A DNA stretch of 8,138 nucleotides from Candidatus Altimarinota bacterium (GCA_905478675.1 CAJQJI010000014.1:1-8138), one strand, 5' to 3'; positions 1 to 6,789 are shown, numbered from the stretch's first letter. Numbers and translations are program-made. The notes: generated from the sequence alone by a model not told the origin.

Positions 1-1
1 C

Positions 2-1969
2 CATCAACCGCTGGGCACGTTTATTTTAGAAACTTTAGCGGTGATGCCGAAAGACCGTTACGACAAAGCTTTAAACGCCCTCAAAGACGTGCGCGTAGAA
101 GCCGGTAAACGAGCCGATGCCAGCCAGTGGTTGAAAGTATTATGTGAAAGCGCCGGACTTAGTTATTTAGAAAAAGAAGCCAGTTCGGCCTGGAGCCAGT
201 TAAAACAAAACTTTAGCACCCACTTTGGCACCAGTTTAGATAAAGCCTGGGAAGACGAAACCGTCCTCAAAGAAGCCGAGCCACCAGAAGCTGAGAACGA
301 TCTGGCCGATATTAAAGCGGACCAAACCCCCGACGTTGAAAATATGATCGATGAAGATGAAACTCGTGCCACCAGCCCACAAAACGATGACGATACGACT
401 GAAGCTGAGGCCGAGCCAAGTGATTTAGAACCGGATGAAACCGAAAGCCCTGAAACGGAAACCAATTTTGACGAAGATTTTGAAGTGACCGCCAACGAGC
501 TAGACGCTGAAACCGACGATGATGAAAGCTTAGAGGCCGACACCGACTTAGAGCCAACCGCAACAGAGCACGAGGACGCTCCAGAAACGGTTGAAGACGC
601 GGACGTAAACGCAGAAGCGATGGATGAAGGTGAACGCTTTACGCCTGATCAAGGGACCTTAGAGGTAACCGATGCCGCGTTGGATGACGCCGCCTTAGAA
701 GACGTGGATGATGATTCTGCGCTAGAAGCTGACACTGAAACCGACGATGAAGCCAGTTTAGAAACGGAGGACGATGATGATTTAGATCAAACCGACACTG
801 AGAACGAAGACGCCCCAGAAGCGGTGGAAGACGTGGATGATGATTCTGCGCTAGAAGCTGACACTGAAACCGACGATGAAGCCAGTTTAGAAACGGAGGA
901 CGATGATGATTTAGATCAAACCGACACTGAAGACGAAGACTTGCCAGAAACGGTAGAAGACGTGGATGATGATTCTGCGCTAGAAGCCGACACCGAAACC
1001 GACGATGAAGCCAGTTTAGAAACCGAGGCCGACACGGATTTAGAGCAAACTGAAACTGAGGACGATGACGCGCTTGAAACGGTTGAAGACGTGGATGATG
1101 ATTCTGCGCTAGAAGCTGACACTGAAACCGACGATGAATCAGGTTTAGAAACTGAGGACGATGATGATTTAGACCAAACTGAAACTGAGAACGAAGACGC
1201 GCCTGAAACGGTTGAAGACGTGGATGATGATTCTGTGCTAGAAGCCGACACTGAAACGGAATCCGACGCGCCCCCGGCGTGGCTCGAAGATAATTTAAAA
1301 GCCGATGCAGTTGAGGCTGTAGAGCCCCCTGAAAATATAGCCGAGACAGCGGTTCAACCTGAAATAATTCCGGTGGTAGCGCTTGAAACCAAAGAAAACG
1401 ACGAAAGCGTTCACGAAGCTTTAGTGGCTTGGAAAAACTTCACCGAAACCAATTTACCACTCCCGGTGAGCCAAGAATCGGCCGATTTGAAAAAACAGTT
1501 TTCTGAACTTATTAAATCGGGGTTAGACGAAGCCACCATTGCCAAACTTAAAGCCAGTGGCACGTGGGAAAGACTCATGGCCTCGCCCTTACACCAACAA
1601 CTACTACGCACGCACTTAAAACAGCATCAAGCGTTAAGCAATGAAGGGCTGCACTTTTTTACCGCCCTGCAACAAGAATTGTTTTTCAGCCGCAGCGTTA
1701 CTGTGAACAAATTTTTAGAACAACTAAAGAGTTATATTCTGTTTACGCGTGAAATTAACGCGCATATTTCTACTCCGACTTCGAGACAAGAACTCAGTAA
1801 AGACCAAGCTCAAGCCTTGTTTAATGCCTTTGCGAGCAAATTTCACCGTGTTAATAACCTAAAAAACTTAAGTCTTGGGTTTAAAAATAAAACTTTAACG
1901 GTTGAAGTTAAAAGCGCTGAAGGTCTAAAAAACTGGCATTTTAAGTCTCCTAATTCAGACGAAGCCTAA
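2..1969 (+). CDS. Highly acidic repeat protein, 5' end probably outside window
   Basis: I do not recognise a family. The frame is open from the first bases of the window. The first possible starts are GTG at 41 and ATG at 44, but neither has a ribosome binding site, and the 13 codons before them read like ordinary protein, so the gene probably begins upstream. Numbering from the GTG, residues 1-65 are a mixed-charge, probably helical segment. Residues about 66-440 are overwhelmingly Asp, Glu, Thr, Ser and Ala and should be disordered, including a 43-residue tandem repeat from residue 221. Residues about 455-640 return to normal composition with Leu, Lys, Phe and Trp and are probably a folded helical domain. 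No signal peptide or membrane segment is visible. The layout is two folded ends joined by a long acidic linker. It ends with TAA and is well separated from the next gene. The gene is secure; its function is unknown. Confidence 0.85.
   Translation, partial: HQPLGTFILETLAVMPKDRYDKALNALKDVRVEAGKRADASQWLKVLCESAGLSYLEKEASSAWSQLKQNFSTHFGTSLDKAWEDETVLKEAEPPEAENDLADIKADQTPDVENMIDEDETRATSPQNDDDTTEAEAEPSDLEPDETESPETETNFDEDFEVTANELDAETDDDESLEADTDLEPTATEHEDAPETVEDADVNAEAMDEGERFTPDQGTLEVTDAALDDAALEDVDDDSALEADTETDDEASLETEDDDDLDQTDTENEDAPEAVEDVDDDSALEADTETDDEASLETEDDDDLDQTDTEDEDLPETVEDVDDDSALEADTETDDEASLETEADTDLEQTETEDDDALETVEDVDDDSALEADTETDDESGLETEDDDDLDQTETENEDAPETVEDVDDDSVLEADTETESDAPPAWLEDNLKADAVEAVEPPENIAETAVQPEIIPVVALETKENDESVHEALVAWKNFTETNLPLPVSQESADLKKQFSELIKSGLDEATIAKLKASGTWERLMASPLHQQLLRTHLKQHQALSNEGLHFFTALQQELFFSRSVTVNKFLEQLKSYILFTREINAHISTPTSRQELSKDQAQALFNAFASKFHRVNNLKNLSLGFKNKTLTVEVKSAEGLKNWHFKSPNSDEA
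701..1258 (+). repeat. 129-bp in-frame tandem repeat, four full copies plus a partial one
   Basis: Copies start at 701, 830, 959, 1088 and 1217, each exactly 129 bases (43 codons) apart. Each opens with the bases for DVDDDS(A/V)LEADTET. The first two are nearly identical for about the first 100 bases, including synonymous positions, which points to recent duplication. Later copies drift: the fourth has ESGLETE where the others have EASLETE. The fifth loses the match after about 14 codons. A weaker relative is visible near 500-610 with phrases such as DDDESLEADTDLE and EDAPETVEDAD, suggesting an older expansion. Because the period is a multiple of three, copy number can change without breaking the frame. 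Confidence 0.95.
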
Positions 1970-2085
1970 AATCATTTGCCAGTCTTCCATTTTTTTCTAA
2001 ACTCTTTTGGCTTCTGCCGAGTAAAGCCCCGCGAAGGCGGTTATAGGTTTTACGAGGAGAGGAGACAGAACGGAGTGCGTGAAAT

Positions 2086-2100
2086 TTTTGCGAAGCAAAA
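2086..2100. other. Small hairpin in the tRNA upstream region
   Basis: TTTTGC and GCAAAA flank a GAA triloop, giving a six-base-pair stem. It lies in the 159-base gap between the acidic protein gene and the tRNA. A second small stem, CCGC-GAAG-GCGG, lies near 2028-2039. No T-run follows either stem, so neither is a convincing terminator. The rest of the gap shows no gene. Confidence 0.4.
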
Positions 2101-2128
2101 TGGAACAAACGAAGTATCTGACGACGAC

Positions 2129-2218
2129 GGAGGGATGGCAGAGTGGTCGAATGCACTGGTCTTGAAAACCAGCAGGGTGGCAACATCCTCCAGGGTTCGA
2201 ATCCCTGTCCCTCCGCCA
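2129..2218 (+). tRNA. tRNA-Ser(TGA)
   Basis: A complete class II tRNA. The acceptor stem pairs GGAGGGA (2129-2135) with TCCCTCC (2208-2214), followed by discriminator G at 2215 and an encoded CCA at 2216-2218. The anticodon stem CTGGT/ACCAG encloses the loop CTTGAAA (2161-2167), so the anticodon is TGA (2163-2165), reading UCA and related serine codons. The long variable arm expected for serine pairs AGGGTG with CATCCT, using one G-T pair. The T arm is CAGGG-TTCGAAT-CCCTG (2191-2207). It is followed by a strong intrinsic terminator, so it is probably transcribed alone. Confidence 0.97.
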
Positions 2219-2278
2219 CTACATTAAACGCTAAACACGGTTGCTACAGTTTGAACGCCAGATTGAAGTCTCCGCCAG

Positions 2279-2320
2279 AAAAAACTTTTAAGCCCTTTGG
2301 GCCTAAAAGTTTTTTCTTTT
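2279..2320 (+). terminator. Intrinsic terminator after tRNA-Ser
   Basis: AAAAAACTTTTA (2279-2290) pairs with TAAAAGTTTTTT (2304-2315). Inside, after one mismatch, GCCC (2292-2295) pairs with GGGC (2299-2302) around a TTT loop. A T-rich tract continues to 2320. The A-run before and T-run after the stem would also let it work on the other strand. It lies about 60 bases after the tRNA. Confidence 0.85.
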
Positions 2321-2327
2321 GGATGAA

Positions 2328-2513
2328 CGGGATTCTGAACCCGATTGCGCGGAGCGCGGGTTCGATAATAAAGCCAATGAACCACGAGCGCAGCGAGTGA
2401 AGTGAATTGTGCTGTTTGAACCTACCGAGTTTTGAAGTGAAACGTAAAAACGACGGGACGGTAATCCCTGTACCGCTAAACGTCATGAAGCGGGTGGATT
2501 CTGTCACACCCGC
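2328..2513. other. Hairpin-rich non-coding stretch between the tRNA terminator and the nuclease gene
   Basis: No convincing gene lies here. Several GC-rich inverted repeats follow one another: CGGG/CCCG (2328-2331 with 2340-2343); GAACCCG (2337-2343) with CGGGTTC (2357-2363), enclosing GCGC-GGA-GCGC; CGGTA (2459-2463) with TACCG (2471-2475); and GCGGGTG (2490-2496) with CACCCGC (2507-2513). GAACC recurs at 2337, 2379 and 2418 and could compete for the single GGTTC at 2359. The last hairpin lies just beyond the 3' end of the minus-strand nuclease gene but has no T-run. It could be a structured RNA, a dispersed palindromic repeat, or the scar of the cassette's insertion. Confidence 0.45.
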
Positions 2514-2524
2514 GCTGAAGCAAA

Positions 2525-3307
2525 TTATCTAAATGCGTTTGTAAGTTGTTCTTCTAACCAATCAATTGGATTTTGCTTCGAAACAAGAAGTTTTCTAATA
2601 TTTTCACCGGTAATTGGAAATATTATTTTATCACCAGCACCATCCCGCATAATGGTTTGGTCTATTACGCTTGTAAAATCCTTCATTGCAATAACAATTC
2701 CAATTCGGGAAAAATTCTTATGACCATCCATTTTCCCCTTTAAAGTGTTAAAAACTTCTGTAGGTGTATTTTTTGTCCAATTTTTAGCCTCTCCAATAAA
2801 AAGAGGACTTCCTAGTTGAGCCCAAAACGGACGATTTATGTTATTTTTTATCACAAGATCAATTTGTTCATCCTTTGCTTGTTCGATATTTATAACTTCT
2901 AATCCGTCCATTGCATCGAAGAATCTATTTAAAAACCCCTCAAAAGCTTTACCTTTCGTTGTTTTATCATCGTCGGCTTCTACTTTTTCAAACTCTTGTA
3001 GCAGAGAATTATGATCAAAAAATTTTAAACATTTATCTTGGATTTCTTTAGGAATTTGAAGCCTACTCAATAATGTCGGAAAGTTTTCAGAGAAAGTTCG
3101 CTCAACCTTATTCAAAAAGCTTAAATAAAATTCATATTCATTAACCTGACCAAACATTCCAAACATTTTTATCTTTTCATCAGAAAATGAGTTTGGATTT
3201 ATGGATTGTAACGCATCAATAAACAGTAGTTTATCTGGTGTTTTGAAAAACCTTGGATATTTACCGGAAAGATACAATGCAAGCCAATGATTTTTTTCTT
3301 GATTCAT
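2525..3307 (-). CDS. PD-(D/E)XK (Mrr-like) restriction-type nuclease
   Basis: A predicted DNA-cutting protein of 260 residues. The C-terminal half carries the pattern of the PD-(D/E)XK fold in order: E123 in GKAFEGF, D150 in EQIDLVI, and E173-x-K175 in IGEAKNW. The last resembles the ECKNW signature of Mrr-type restriction endonucleases. It is followed by RIGIVIAM and a segment resembling the late strands of that fold. The first 110 residues are helical and unrecognised and may sense a target or bind a partner. No methyltransferase gene lies nearby, so a classical restriction pair is unlikely. I chose ATG at 3307. A GTG at 3328 would add seven residues but abuts the likely -10 element. The gene is AT-rich and divergent from the reverse transcriptase, suggesting a shared cassette. 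The nuclease call is fairly good; the role in defence is inferred. Confidence 0.8.
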   Translation of the reverse strand: MNQEKNHWLALYLSGKYPRFFKTPDKLLFIDALQSINPNSFSDEKIKMFGMFGQVNEYEFYLSFLNKVERTFSENFPTLLSRLQIPKEIQDKCLKFFDHNSLLQEFEKVEADDDKTTKGKAFEGFLNRFFDAMDGLEVINIEQAKDEQIDLVIKNNINRPFWAQLGSPLFIGEAKNWTKNTPTEVFNTLKGKMDGHKNFSRIGIVIAMKDFTSVIDQTIMRDGAGDKIIFPITGENIRKLLVSKQNPIDWLEEQLTNAFR

Positions 3308-3328
3308 ATGTATTTTTATTTTCAGCAC

Positions 3329-3337
3329 AGTATATCA
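3329..3337 (-). promoter_or_regulatory. Extended -10 element for the nuclease gene
   Basis: On the minus strand the bases read TGATATACT, a full TGn motif followed by TATACT (five of six matches to TATAAT). Transcription would start about 22 bases before ATG 3307, or near 3322. This supports the ATG over the GTG at 3328, which touches the element. No good -35 box is seen at normal spacing, as is common for extended -10 promoters. Confidence 0.6.
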
Positions 3338-3340
3338 TGA

Positions 3341-3367
3341 AAATCATTATCTAGCCATCAATGATTT
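3341..3367. promoter_or_regulatory. 8-bp inverted repeat, possible operator between the divergent genes
   Basis: AAATCATT (3341-3348) and AATGATTT (3360-3367) are perfect reverse complements separated by 11 bases. The pair covers the place where the -35 region of the nuclease promoter would lie, as expected of a repressor site or a cap-like stem. In such AT-rich sequence an 8-bp match can also occur by chance. No regulator gene lies in the window. The remaining 150 or so bases up to the reverse transcriptase hold only AT-rich sequence and its promoter. Confidence 0.35.
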
Positions 3368-3506
3368 AACTACCTATTGTAAATCAATATAGATATTTCA
3401 CCTTTTTTTCAATTCATTTACTACTTTTAACCATTAAAATTATCTTTTATTTTTGTAACATTTAATTTTTCTAGTTTTTTGACTGTTTGTAATACCAAGA
3501 TATTTA

Positions 3507-3515
3507 TGATAATTT
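3507..3515 (+). promoter_or_regulatory. -10 region for the reverse transcriptase gene, leaderless spacing
   Basis: The bases TGATAATTT contain a TGn plus TAATTT, and an overlapping GATAAT (five of six) lies at 3508-3513. Either places transcription start at about 3520-3522, on the ATG itself, so the mRNA would have no leader. TTGACT at 3479-3484 resembles a -35 box but is too far for these hexamers. The start codon has no Shine-Dalgarno sequence, consistent with leaderless translation. Confidence 0.5.
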
Positions 3516-3521
3516 TTTTAT

Positions 3522-5057
3522 ATGGTTGCAAAGCTACAACTGCCATCGTTAGATATAGAAAATTTTTTCAAGAAAGGATATTTCCCAAAAGAGTTACCAC
3601 CTAATTTCAATGCTATTCAATATGCAGATAATTTAGAAAATCTAGCCGCACTTAATCAAGATAAAATTTTAGATAAGTATGACACAAAACCAATTATTTT
3701 AAATGTACCTAAGAGCAGTAACCGAAGAAGAAATCTTAATATACCAAACCCGCATAGTTATTTTAAGGGTGTAAAAATTGTATTAGATAACTTAGATGAG
3801 TTCCGAGATAAAAATTCTAAAATTAATTCATTTCAAAACCCATTAACAGACCTCGAGAACAATATTATTAACAGTGTTTACGACCCTAATTTAGCACCTA
3901 AATTGTCTAACGATGAAGTAGCTTTTCTAGAATCTAAGGGCTTAAGTTATAGGCTTAAAACCGACATAGCTCGGTTTTTCCCAAGTATTTACACCCATTC
4001 AATTCCTTGGATATTTAGAGGAAAAAGACACGGTAAACTTATGAAAAGAGATAATCATTGGGCAAACAAATTAGATGAAGCGTTGCGTAATATGCAAGGG
4101 CAAGAAACGACTGGAATACTTATTGGGCCGACCCTTTTTGCAATAGTTGCTGAATCATTAAATAATAAAATTGATATTGAAATAACGGAAGCGTTTAACA
4201 TTGAGTTTGGTAAAAATTTTTGGTCAGGTTCTAGATATGTAGATGACATGATTTTTTATTTATCAACTGACAACAAATGCAAAAAAGCATTACAAATTGT
4301 TTCAACTATTTTAGAAAAATACAAACTTGAAATTAATTCTACTAAAACCGAAATCGAAACTGCTCCTTTTATATTTGAACAACATTGGAAATCAGAAATC
4401 AAAAGCAATGAACCAAGTGATTTAAATAATGTTAAAGAGCTACTTAACTACTTAAATATTTGTTTATATTGGGCTAAGAAAAAAAAGAATGAAGTTAGCA
4501 ACCCATTATTATATGGACTTAAAGTATTGGAAAACAATAAACAGAAAGACTTCTGGAATAATATTAAGCCTTTTATTTTACAGTCAATTTTTGTTGAACC
4601 AAACTGTATTCCAAGCTGTACAAAAATACTAATTAATAACAAATCTAACCTATCAGCAGAAGATAAAAATCACATCAAAGAAATGCTGTACTTTAAAATA
4701 CTCGATGAAGCAGGCTTGCAACATGACTACGAAGTTCTTTGGTACTTTTATACACTCATCAGTCTAGATATTAAATTTGAAAAGGATCTGCTTGAAAAAA
4801 TTTTAAACTTTAAAAGACCACTAATTGTATTAGCGGTTTTTACAGCAATAAAATCTAAAAATGTAAAAGAAAAAATAAAATTTCCTGAACATGTTCTTGA
4901 TGAAATAGAAAGCAAAGACTCCTTTGTAAACGAATGGTGGTTATGTGCATATGAATTTTACAAAGACGATTTTCTAGCACTTAATTTTAAAAGGGTTCCA
5001 AAACTTTTTTTTGAAATGAAAAAACATAAAATTTCTTTTATAAATAATAATTCGTGA
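3522..5057 (+). CDS. Abi/DRT-like (unknown-group) reverse transcriptase
   Basis: A 511-residue RNA-directed DNA polymerase. Visible blocks: RT1-like NRRRNLNIPNPHSYFKG (67-83); motif A TDIARFFPSIYTHSIPW with D148; motif B TTGILIGPTLFAIVAE (from 197), with IGP in place of the common SP; motif C YVDD (239-242); motif D-like LEINSTKT (269-276). D148, D241 and D242 form the expected metal site, so it should be active. Residues about 285-511 are an unrecognised helical extension. There is no group II intron maturase or HNH domain. The FFPSIYTHSIPW and IGP phrasing and the long helical tail resemble the Abi and defence-associated (DRT) enzymes, which block phage growth, often by protein-primed or untemplated DNA synthesis. 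I cannot assign the UG subgroup. It is very AT-rich and divergent from a nuclease gene, which fits a mobile defence cassette. The reverse transcriptase call is secure; the defence role is inferred. Confidence 0.9.
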   Translation: MVAKLQLPSLDIENFFKKGYFPKELPPNFNAIQYADNLENLAALNQDKILDKYDTKPIILNVPKSSNRRRNLNIPNPHSYFKGVKIVLDNLDEFRDKNSKINSFQNPLTDLENNIINSVYDPNLAPKLSNDEVAFLESKGLSYRLKTDIARFFPSIYTHSIPWIFRGKRHGKLMKRDNHWANKLDEALRNMQGQETTGILIGPTLFAIVAESLNNKIDIEITEAFNIEFGKNFWSGSRYVDDMIFYLSTDNKCKKALQIVSTILEKYKLEINSTKTEIETAPFIFEQHWKSEIKSNEPSDLNNVKELLNYLNICLYWAKKKKNEVSNPLLYGLKVLENNKQKDFWNNIKPFILQSIFVEPNCIPSCTKILINNKSNLSAEDKNHIKEMLYFKILDEAGLQHDYEVLWYFYTLISLDIKFEKDLLEKILNFKRPLIVLAVFTAIKSKNVKEKIKFPEHVLDEIESKDSFVNEWWLCAYEFYKDDFLALNFKRVPKLFFEMKKHKISFINNNS

Positions 5058-5079
5058 ATTAGACATGCTGCTCAACATT

Positions 5080-5178
5080 TTAAACCTCCCTCCCCACTCC
5101 CCTTTCCAACAAATAATCACTCACATTCTGCCGCTCAAAATTAGCTTCTGCTAAATACCACGCAGGGGTAAGTAAAGT
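5080..5178 (-). pseudogene. Possible gene remnant (32 open codons, antisense)
   Basis: On the minus strand, 32 codons lie between two stops (TAA upstream at 5179-5181, TAA at 5080-5082) and read like a real protein tail: TPAWYLAEANFERQ, then NVSDYLLERGVGREV. There is no ATG, and I do not recognise the family. The piece is much less AT-rich than the reverse transcriptase that ends 22 bases away and looks like backbone DNA. It could be the C-terminal stub of a gene cut when the cassette arrived. A chance open frame of this length is also possible. Confidence 0.35.
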
Positions 5179-5256
5179 TTAATGTTTTTCATTTAAAGCT
5201 TAATATGGCGTTGGCGCCACAAGAAGATGGATTATTATTTTTGTTTTTTGTTTTAA

Positions 5257-5265
5257 TGATATAGC
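5257..5265 (+). promoter_or_regulatory. Weak extended -10 element before the membrane-anchored acidic protein
   Basis: TGATATAGC gives a TGn and four of six -10 matches, but the important last T is missing. It would start a transcript about 15 bases before ATG 5287. The surroundings are T-rich, with no -35 box at proper spacing. An 8-bp palindrome, ACGTACGT, lies at 5272-5279 between this element and the gene. Confidence 0.25.
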
Positions 5266-5286
5266 TTTCAAACGTACGTAATAAAA

Positions 5287-6789
5287 ATGCTTGTGAAAAA
5301 AATTTTAATTGGGATTGGTTTAGTGGGGTTTGTTTTTTCCTTATTCTTTTTTTTCAATAGAGGGGAAGAAAATATTAGTTTTGAAAACGAATCCCTAGTG
5401 TATCAAAACACGATAAACATTTCTCGCGCCTACATTGCGCTTCGTGTAAAAACAGACAAACTCTTAACCGAAGCTTCAACCTATCCAGATTATGATACTT
5501 GGAACGCTGAAATGACGAAGCTTTTAAGTAACTGGAAGCATTTAGAAACCAAGGCTGCTTTATTGGAAGCACAATCTAACTTTGAAGATAATCAAAGAAT
5601 CAGTTTTGATTTTGTGAATAGCGCTCAGGCCTATACCAAAGACGAAATATCTAATGTTTTTGATAAAGCCAAGGCTGGACAAAAAATACGGACTCTCGCT
5701 AAATATTTAGGCGTAGACGCCAAAAGAGCTTTTGAAATTCTTAAAACGGATCAAGATTTTGTAAAAGCGGACGCTTGGAATGAAGCGGGTGATGAATTTC
5801 AGCGATTAGAGAATTCCGCCACTATATTGAAGGATGGATGTAAAATTTTAGGTTTTGCTGGAGCGTTGGTTGTTAGTGGCGGAACCGCCAGTGCTGTAGG
5901 CGGTGGGGCGGGAGCGGTTTCTTCCGCGGGAGGCGCACTGGTCGCAACCGTAGTGGGGACGGATCTTATTCTTGAGATAAGTGGTGATGGCGCCACAATA
6001 GCCTTAGGGAATGAGAACAAAACTACTAAGTATATTTCAAAGATCCGATCGGAATCTTACATGGAACCAGCGGCCGCGGTGTTGTCTTTAACGAGTCTTG
6101 CGGATGCTAATAAAGCGGAGGTCCTTATTATGCACGCCGAGACGCTAAGATCGGCTTTGCAAGATAAAAAAATCCTCGGCATAGATATTCCAACACCTGG
6201 TAAAGACAAAATAACGGTAGCGGGTCTTGATAATTCAGAGCTAACCGATTGGATAGAGGATCGTGAAAAAAGTATAAGCCCCGATACGGATGAAGCCGAA
6301 GGCTATTTTGATGATGACTGGGAAGAAGAGGTAGCCGTTTTAGAAGATTGGTTGGATAGTTTCGAAGCAGAAGACGTAATGGACTTAGCAGACGAAGAAA
6401 ATTTACTAGCCGATAAGACCGACACCGAGGCTATTGATGATTTGGAAGAGTGGTTAGAGGGTTTTGAAGACTTAGAAGCGTGGTTAGATGAAAGTGGTGC
6501 AGATGAAGACAGCAATATGGAGGAAGAAATACAAGAAGAAATAGTTGATGTAGAAATTGAAGAAGAGCGAACTGATGAAGAAAATAAGAGCCAGCAAAAC
6601 GATATAGTAGAAACCTATATGCAAGAAATACAAGGCCAACCAATGGATGATTATCAGACCGCTATAGGGTACGCTAAAAAATTCCAAGAATTAGAAGCGC
6701 AGGGGGTAATTAGTCAAACCGAACGATATAAATTAAATGAAGAAATAAATAGGATATCTGAAATATTGAAAAAGAAAAAAAATCATTGA
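5287..6789 (+). CDS. Membrane-anchored protein with glycine-rich core and acidic Trp repeats
   Basis: A 500-residue protein of no family I recognise. Residues 5-23 form one hydrophobic helix after a KK pair (signal anchor or uncleaved signal peptide; no lipobox cysteine), so the rest probably faces outside. Residues 35-185 are helical and charged. Residues 187-245 are hydrophobic and rich in Gly, Ala, Ser and Val (runs such as VSGGTASAVGGGAGAV), perhaps membrane-inserting or a packed sheet. Residues 336-435 are strongly acidic and contain a repeated phrase: LEDWLDSFE (352), LEEWLEGFE (386) and LEAWLDE (396). The last 65 residues are helical and end in KKKKNH. The start is ATG with no Shine-Dalgarno sequence. 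It shares an acidic habit but no obvious sequence with the protein at the window's left end. It ends with TGA. A surface or envelope role is only a guess. Confidence 0.85.
   Translation: MLVKKILIGIGLVGFVFSLFFFFNRGEENISFENESLVYQNTINISRAYIALRVKTDKLLTEASTYPDYDTWNAEMTKLLSNWKHLETKAALLEAQSNFEDNQRISFDFVNSAQAYTKDEISNVFDKAKAGQKIRTLAKYLGVDAKRAFEILKTDQDFVKADAWNEAGDEFQRLENSATILKDGCKILGFAGALVVSGGTASAVGGGAGAVSSAGGALVATVVGTDLILEISGDGATIALGNENKTTKYISKIRSESYMEPAAAVLSLTSLADANKAEVLIMHAETLRSALQDKKILGIDIPTPGKDKITVAGLDNSELTDWIEDREKSISPDTDEAEGYFDDDWEEEVAVLEDWLDSFEAEDVMDLADEENLLADKTDTEAIDDLEEWLEGFEDLEAWLDESGADEDSNMEEEIQEEIVDVEIEEERTDEENKSQQNDIVETYMQEIQGQPMDDYQTAIGYAKKFQELEAQGVISQTERYKLNEEINRISEILKKKKNH

Noticed and set aside
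163..1251. Long minus-strand open frames rich in Ser and Val opposite the acidic repeat gene
   Set aside because: They are the antisense image of GAT/GAC/GAA/GAG codons; low-complexity serine runs follow automatically and no real domain is present.
701..1258. CRISPR-like array
   Set aside because: The period is exactly 129 bases, a whole number of codons, the units have no unique spacers, and the frame is coding throughout.
2210..2277. CTCCGCCA repeated at the tRNA end (2211-2218 region) and again near 2270-2277 as an attachment site pair
   Set aside because: Only eight bases match, and both lie on the same side of the island before the terminator, so they do not bracket any cargo.
1950..2507. 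Open frames of 80-90 codons on both strands across the tRNA and hairpin region
   Set aside because: They run through the tRNA, its terminator and GC hairpins and contain no protein-like motif.
3308..3328. GTG start for the nuclease, seven residues longer
   Set aside because: The GTG directly abuts a strong extended -10 on the same strand, leaving no room for a transcript start upstream; ATG 3307 fits better.
3522..5057. Group II intron reverse transcriptase or classical retron
   Set aside because: No maturase X or HNH region follows the polymerase, no intron RNA domain V-like hairpin is seen after it, and I found no msr/msd-like pair of inverted repeats before it.
5055..6789. TGA read as glycine (code used by some Patescibacteria)
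   Set aside because: TGA ends both the reverse transcriptase and the anchored acidic protein at plausible C-termini, and no TGA interrupts any conserved motif.
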